From the NCBI RefSeq assembly GCF_964340395.1, contig NC_135570.1:16832822-16852821 (forward strand): a stretch of DNA of 20,000 bases, given 5' to 3'. The notes below the pieces were generated by a model. It saw only the letters and a program-made list of their open reading frames with translations. It searched no databases and was not told the origin of the DNA. The DNA is from Glandiceps talaboti (Eukaryota > Hemichordata > Enteropneusta > Spengelidae). Positions 17,815 through 20,000 of this stretch are shown piece by piece. Each line of letters opens with the position of its first letter. The stretch's first letter is position 1. Position numbers and translations under genes: made by a program.

Positions 17815-20000
17815 CCTGACATTGTCACCCACCTTACTGTCATACCTAACATTGTCACCCATTTTACTGTCATACCTAACATTGTCACCCATTTTACTGT
17901 CATATCTGACATTGTCACCCACCTTACTGTCATACCTAACATTGTCACCCATTTTACTGTCATATCTGACATTGTCACCCACCTTACTGTCATACCTAAC
18001 ATTGTCACCCATTTTACTGTCATATCTGACATTGTCACCCACCTTACTGTCATACCTAACATTGTCACCCATTTTACTGTCATATCTGACATTGTCACCC
18101 ACCTTACTGTCATATCTGACATTGTCATACATTTTACTGTCATATCTGACATTGTCACCCATTTTACTGTCATATCTGACATTGTCACCCATTTTACTGT
18201 CATATCTGACATTGTCACCCATTTTACTGTCATATCTGACATTGTCACCTACCTTACTGTCATATCTGACATTGTCACCCATTTTACTGTCATATCTGAC
18301 ATTGTCACCCATTTTACTGTCATATCTGACATTGTCACCCACCTTACTGTCATATCTGACATTGTCACCCATTTTACTGTCATATCTGACATTGTCACCC
18401 ATTTTACTGTCATATCTGACATTGTCACCCACCTTACTGTCATATCTGACATTGTCACCCATTTTACTGTCATATCTGACATTGTCACCCACCTTACTGT
18501 CATATCTGACATTGTCACCCACCTTACTGTCATATCTGACATTGTCACCCATTTTACTGTCATATCTGACATTGTCACCCATTTTACTGTCATCTCTGAC
18601 ATTGTCACCCATTTTACTGTCATATCTGACATTGTCACCCATTTTACTGTCATATCTGACATTGTCACCCACCTTACTGTCATATCTGACATTGTCACCC
18701 ATTTTACTGTCATATCTGACATTGTCATCCATTTTACTGTCATATCTGACATTGTCACCCATTTTACTGTCATATCTGACATTGTCACCCATTTTACTTT
18801 CATATCTGACATTGTCACCCACCTTACTGTCATATCTGACATTGTCACCCATTTTACTGTCATATCTGACATTGTCACCCATTTTACTGTCATATCTGAC
18901 ATTGTCACCCATTTTACTGTCATATCTGACATTGTCATCCATTTTACTGTCATATCTGACATTGTCACCCATTTTACTGTCATATCTGACATTGTCACCC
19001 ATTTTACTGTCATATCTGACATTGTCACCCATTTTACTGTCATATCTGACATTGTCACCTACCTTACTGTCATATCTGACATTGTCACCCATTTTACTGT
19101 CATATCTGACATTGTCATCCATTTTACTGTCATATCTGACATTGTCACCCATTTTACTGTCATATCTGACATTGTCACCCATTTTACTGTCATATCTGAC
19201 ATTGTCACCCACCTTACTGTCATATCTGACATTGTCACCCATTTTACTGTCATATCTGACATTGTCACCCATTTTACTGTCATATCTGACATTGTCACCC
19301 ATTTTACTGTCATATCTGACATTGTCACCCATTTTACTGTCATATCTGACATTGTCACCTACCTTACTGTCATATCTGACATTGTCACCCATTTTACTGG
19401 CATATCTGACATTGTCACCCATTTTACTGTCATATCTGACATTGTCACCCATTTTACTGTCATATCTGACATTGTCACCCATTTTACTGTCATACCTGAC
19501 ATTGTCACCCATTTTACTGTCATATCTGACATTGTCACCCATTTTACTGTCATATCTGACATTGTCACCCATTTTACTGTCATACCTGACATTGTCACCC
19601 ATTTTACTGTCATATCTGACATTGTCACCCATTTTACTGTCATACCTGACATTGTCACCCATTTTACTGTCATATCTGACATTGTCACCCATTTTACTGT
19701 CATATCTGACATTGTCACCCATTTTACTGTCATATCTGACATTGTCACCTACCTTACTGTCATATCTGACATTGTCACCCATTTTACTGTCATATCTGAC
19801 ATTGTCACCCATTTTACTGTCATATCTGACATTGTCACCCATTTTACTGTCATACCTGACATTGTCACCCATTTTACTGTCATACCTGACATTGTCACCC
19901 ATTTTACTGTCATATCTGACATTGTCACCCATTTTACTGTCATATCTGACATTGTCACCCATTTGACTGTCATATCTGACATTGTCACCCATTTGACTGT
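17815..20000. repeat. 30-bp minisatellite, about 72.7 copies, continuing past right edge
   Basis: Full units start at 17821 and recur every 30 bp to the window end without a single insertion or deletion. The unit is ATTGTCACCCATTTTACTGT followed by CATATCTGAC. Main variants are CACCTT for CATTTT, CATACCTAAC for CATATCTGAC, TCACCTACCTT (18241, 19051, 19351, 19741), TCATCC (18721, 18931, 19111) and late CATACCTGAC. From 17881 to about 18090 two variants alternate, giving a 60-bp higher-order unit; further right the array becomes a plain monomer array. Long frames are open on both strands because 30 is a multiple of 3: a decapeptide LTLSPILLSY on the plus strand and MGDNVRYDSK on the minus strand. 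The plus frame has no ATG. The minus frame has ATG in most units and ends at 17785 in unique sequence. I treat it as non-coding by default. Confidence 0.98.

Noticed and set aside
17750-19966. Plus-strand LTLSPILLSY frame over the 30-bp array
   Set aside because: It has no ATG, starts at a GTG in unique DNA and is open because of the 30-bp period. A TGA ends it where one unit changes TTTTA to TTTGA.

Overview
This is repeat-rich nuclear DNA from a eukaryote, most likely a metazoan and plausibly a marine invertebrate. The reasons are a decayed LINE (non-LTR retrotransposon) ORF2, a tRNA-like sequence with a Pol III B box, two short elements that look like non-autonomous DNA transposons (MITEs), and many micro- and minisatellites. 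There are no operons, ribosome-binding sites or dense coding, so it does not look prokaryotic. I cannot name the species from sequence alone. I found no protein-coding gene I can support. The long open frames all lie inside tandem arrays whose unit length is a multiple of 3 (24 or 30 bp), or in simple repeats.

Layout: 1-550 is a 46-bp minisatellite entering from the left edge. 551-820 carries an inverted copy of its core and a small foldback. 821-1030 is a strong hairpin with two competing stems. 1031-2927 is non-repetitive. 3028-3293 is a compound trinucleotide repeat that abuts the RT-proximal end of a minus-strand LINE ORF2 fragment (3291-4030). The other end of that fragment abuts a tetranucleotide/CG array (4034-4221). 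4287-4749 is a 25-bp minisatellite. 5496-5748 is a G/T-rich pentanucleotide array. 5881-6081 holds a diverged direct duplication, and 6246-6394 a TATG-type array.

7088-8191 is a 1.1-kb element with about 28-nt terminal inverted repeats and a TAA direct repeat on each side. It has about 31-bp-spaced direct motifs near both ends and an internal tRNA-like sequence (7948-8019, minus). 8225-8938 is a long TATG/CTGT/CTGC tetranucleotide array. About 9684-10326 is a second short inverted-repeat element with an internal repeat carrying three exact TGACGTCA palindromes. 11179-11295 is a 29-bp repeat inside a 12-bp inverted repeat. 11555-11703 is a GT/ATGT/ACGT array.

11991-15237 is a giant 24-bp minisatellite (about 135 units, one 1-nt indel). 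15241-16754 is non-repetitive with one G-quadruplex motif. 16755-16918 is an AG/GACA purine-rich array. 17815-20000 is a 30-bp minisatellite (about 72.7 units, no indels) that runs off the right edge. Tandem arrays cover a little over 40 % of the window.

No genes work together here. The coherent story is repeat biology: mobile-element remnants embedded in, and often directly abutting, tandem arrays. The arrays vary by substitution while keeping unit length almost perfectly fixed.
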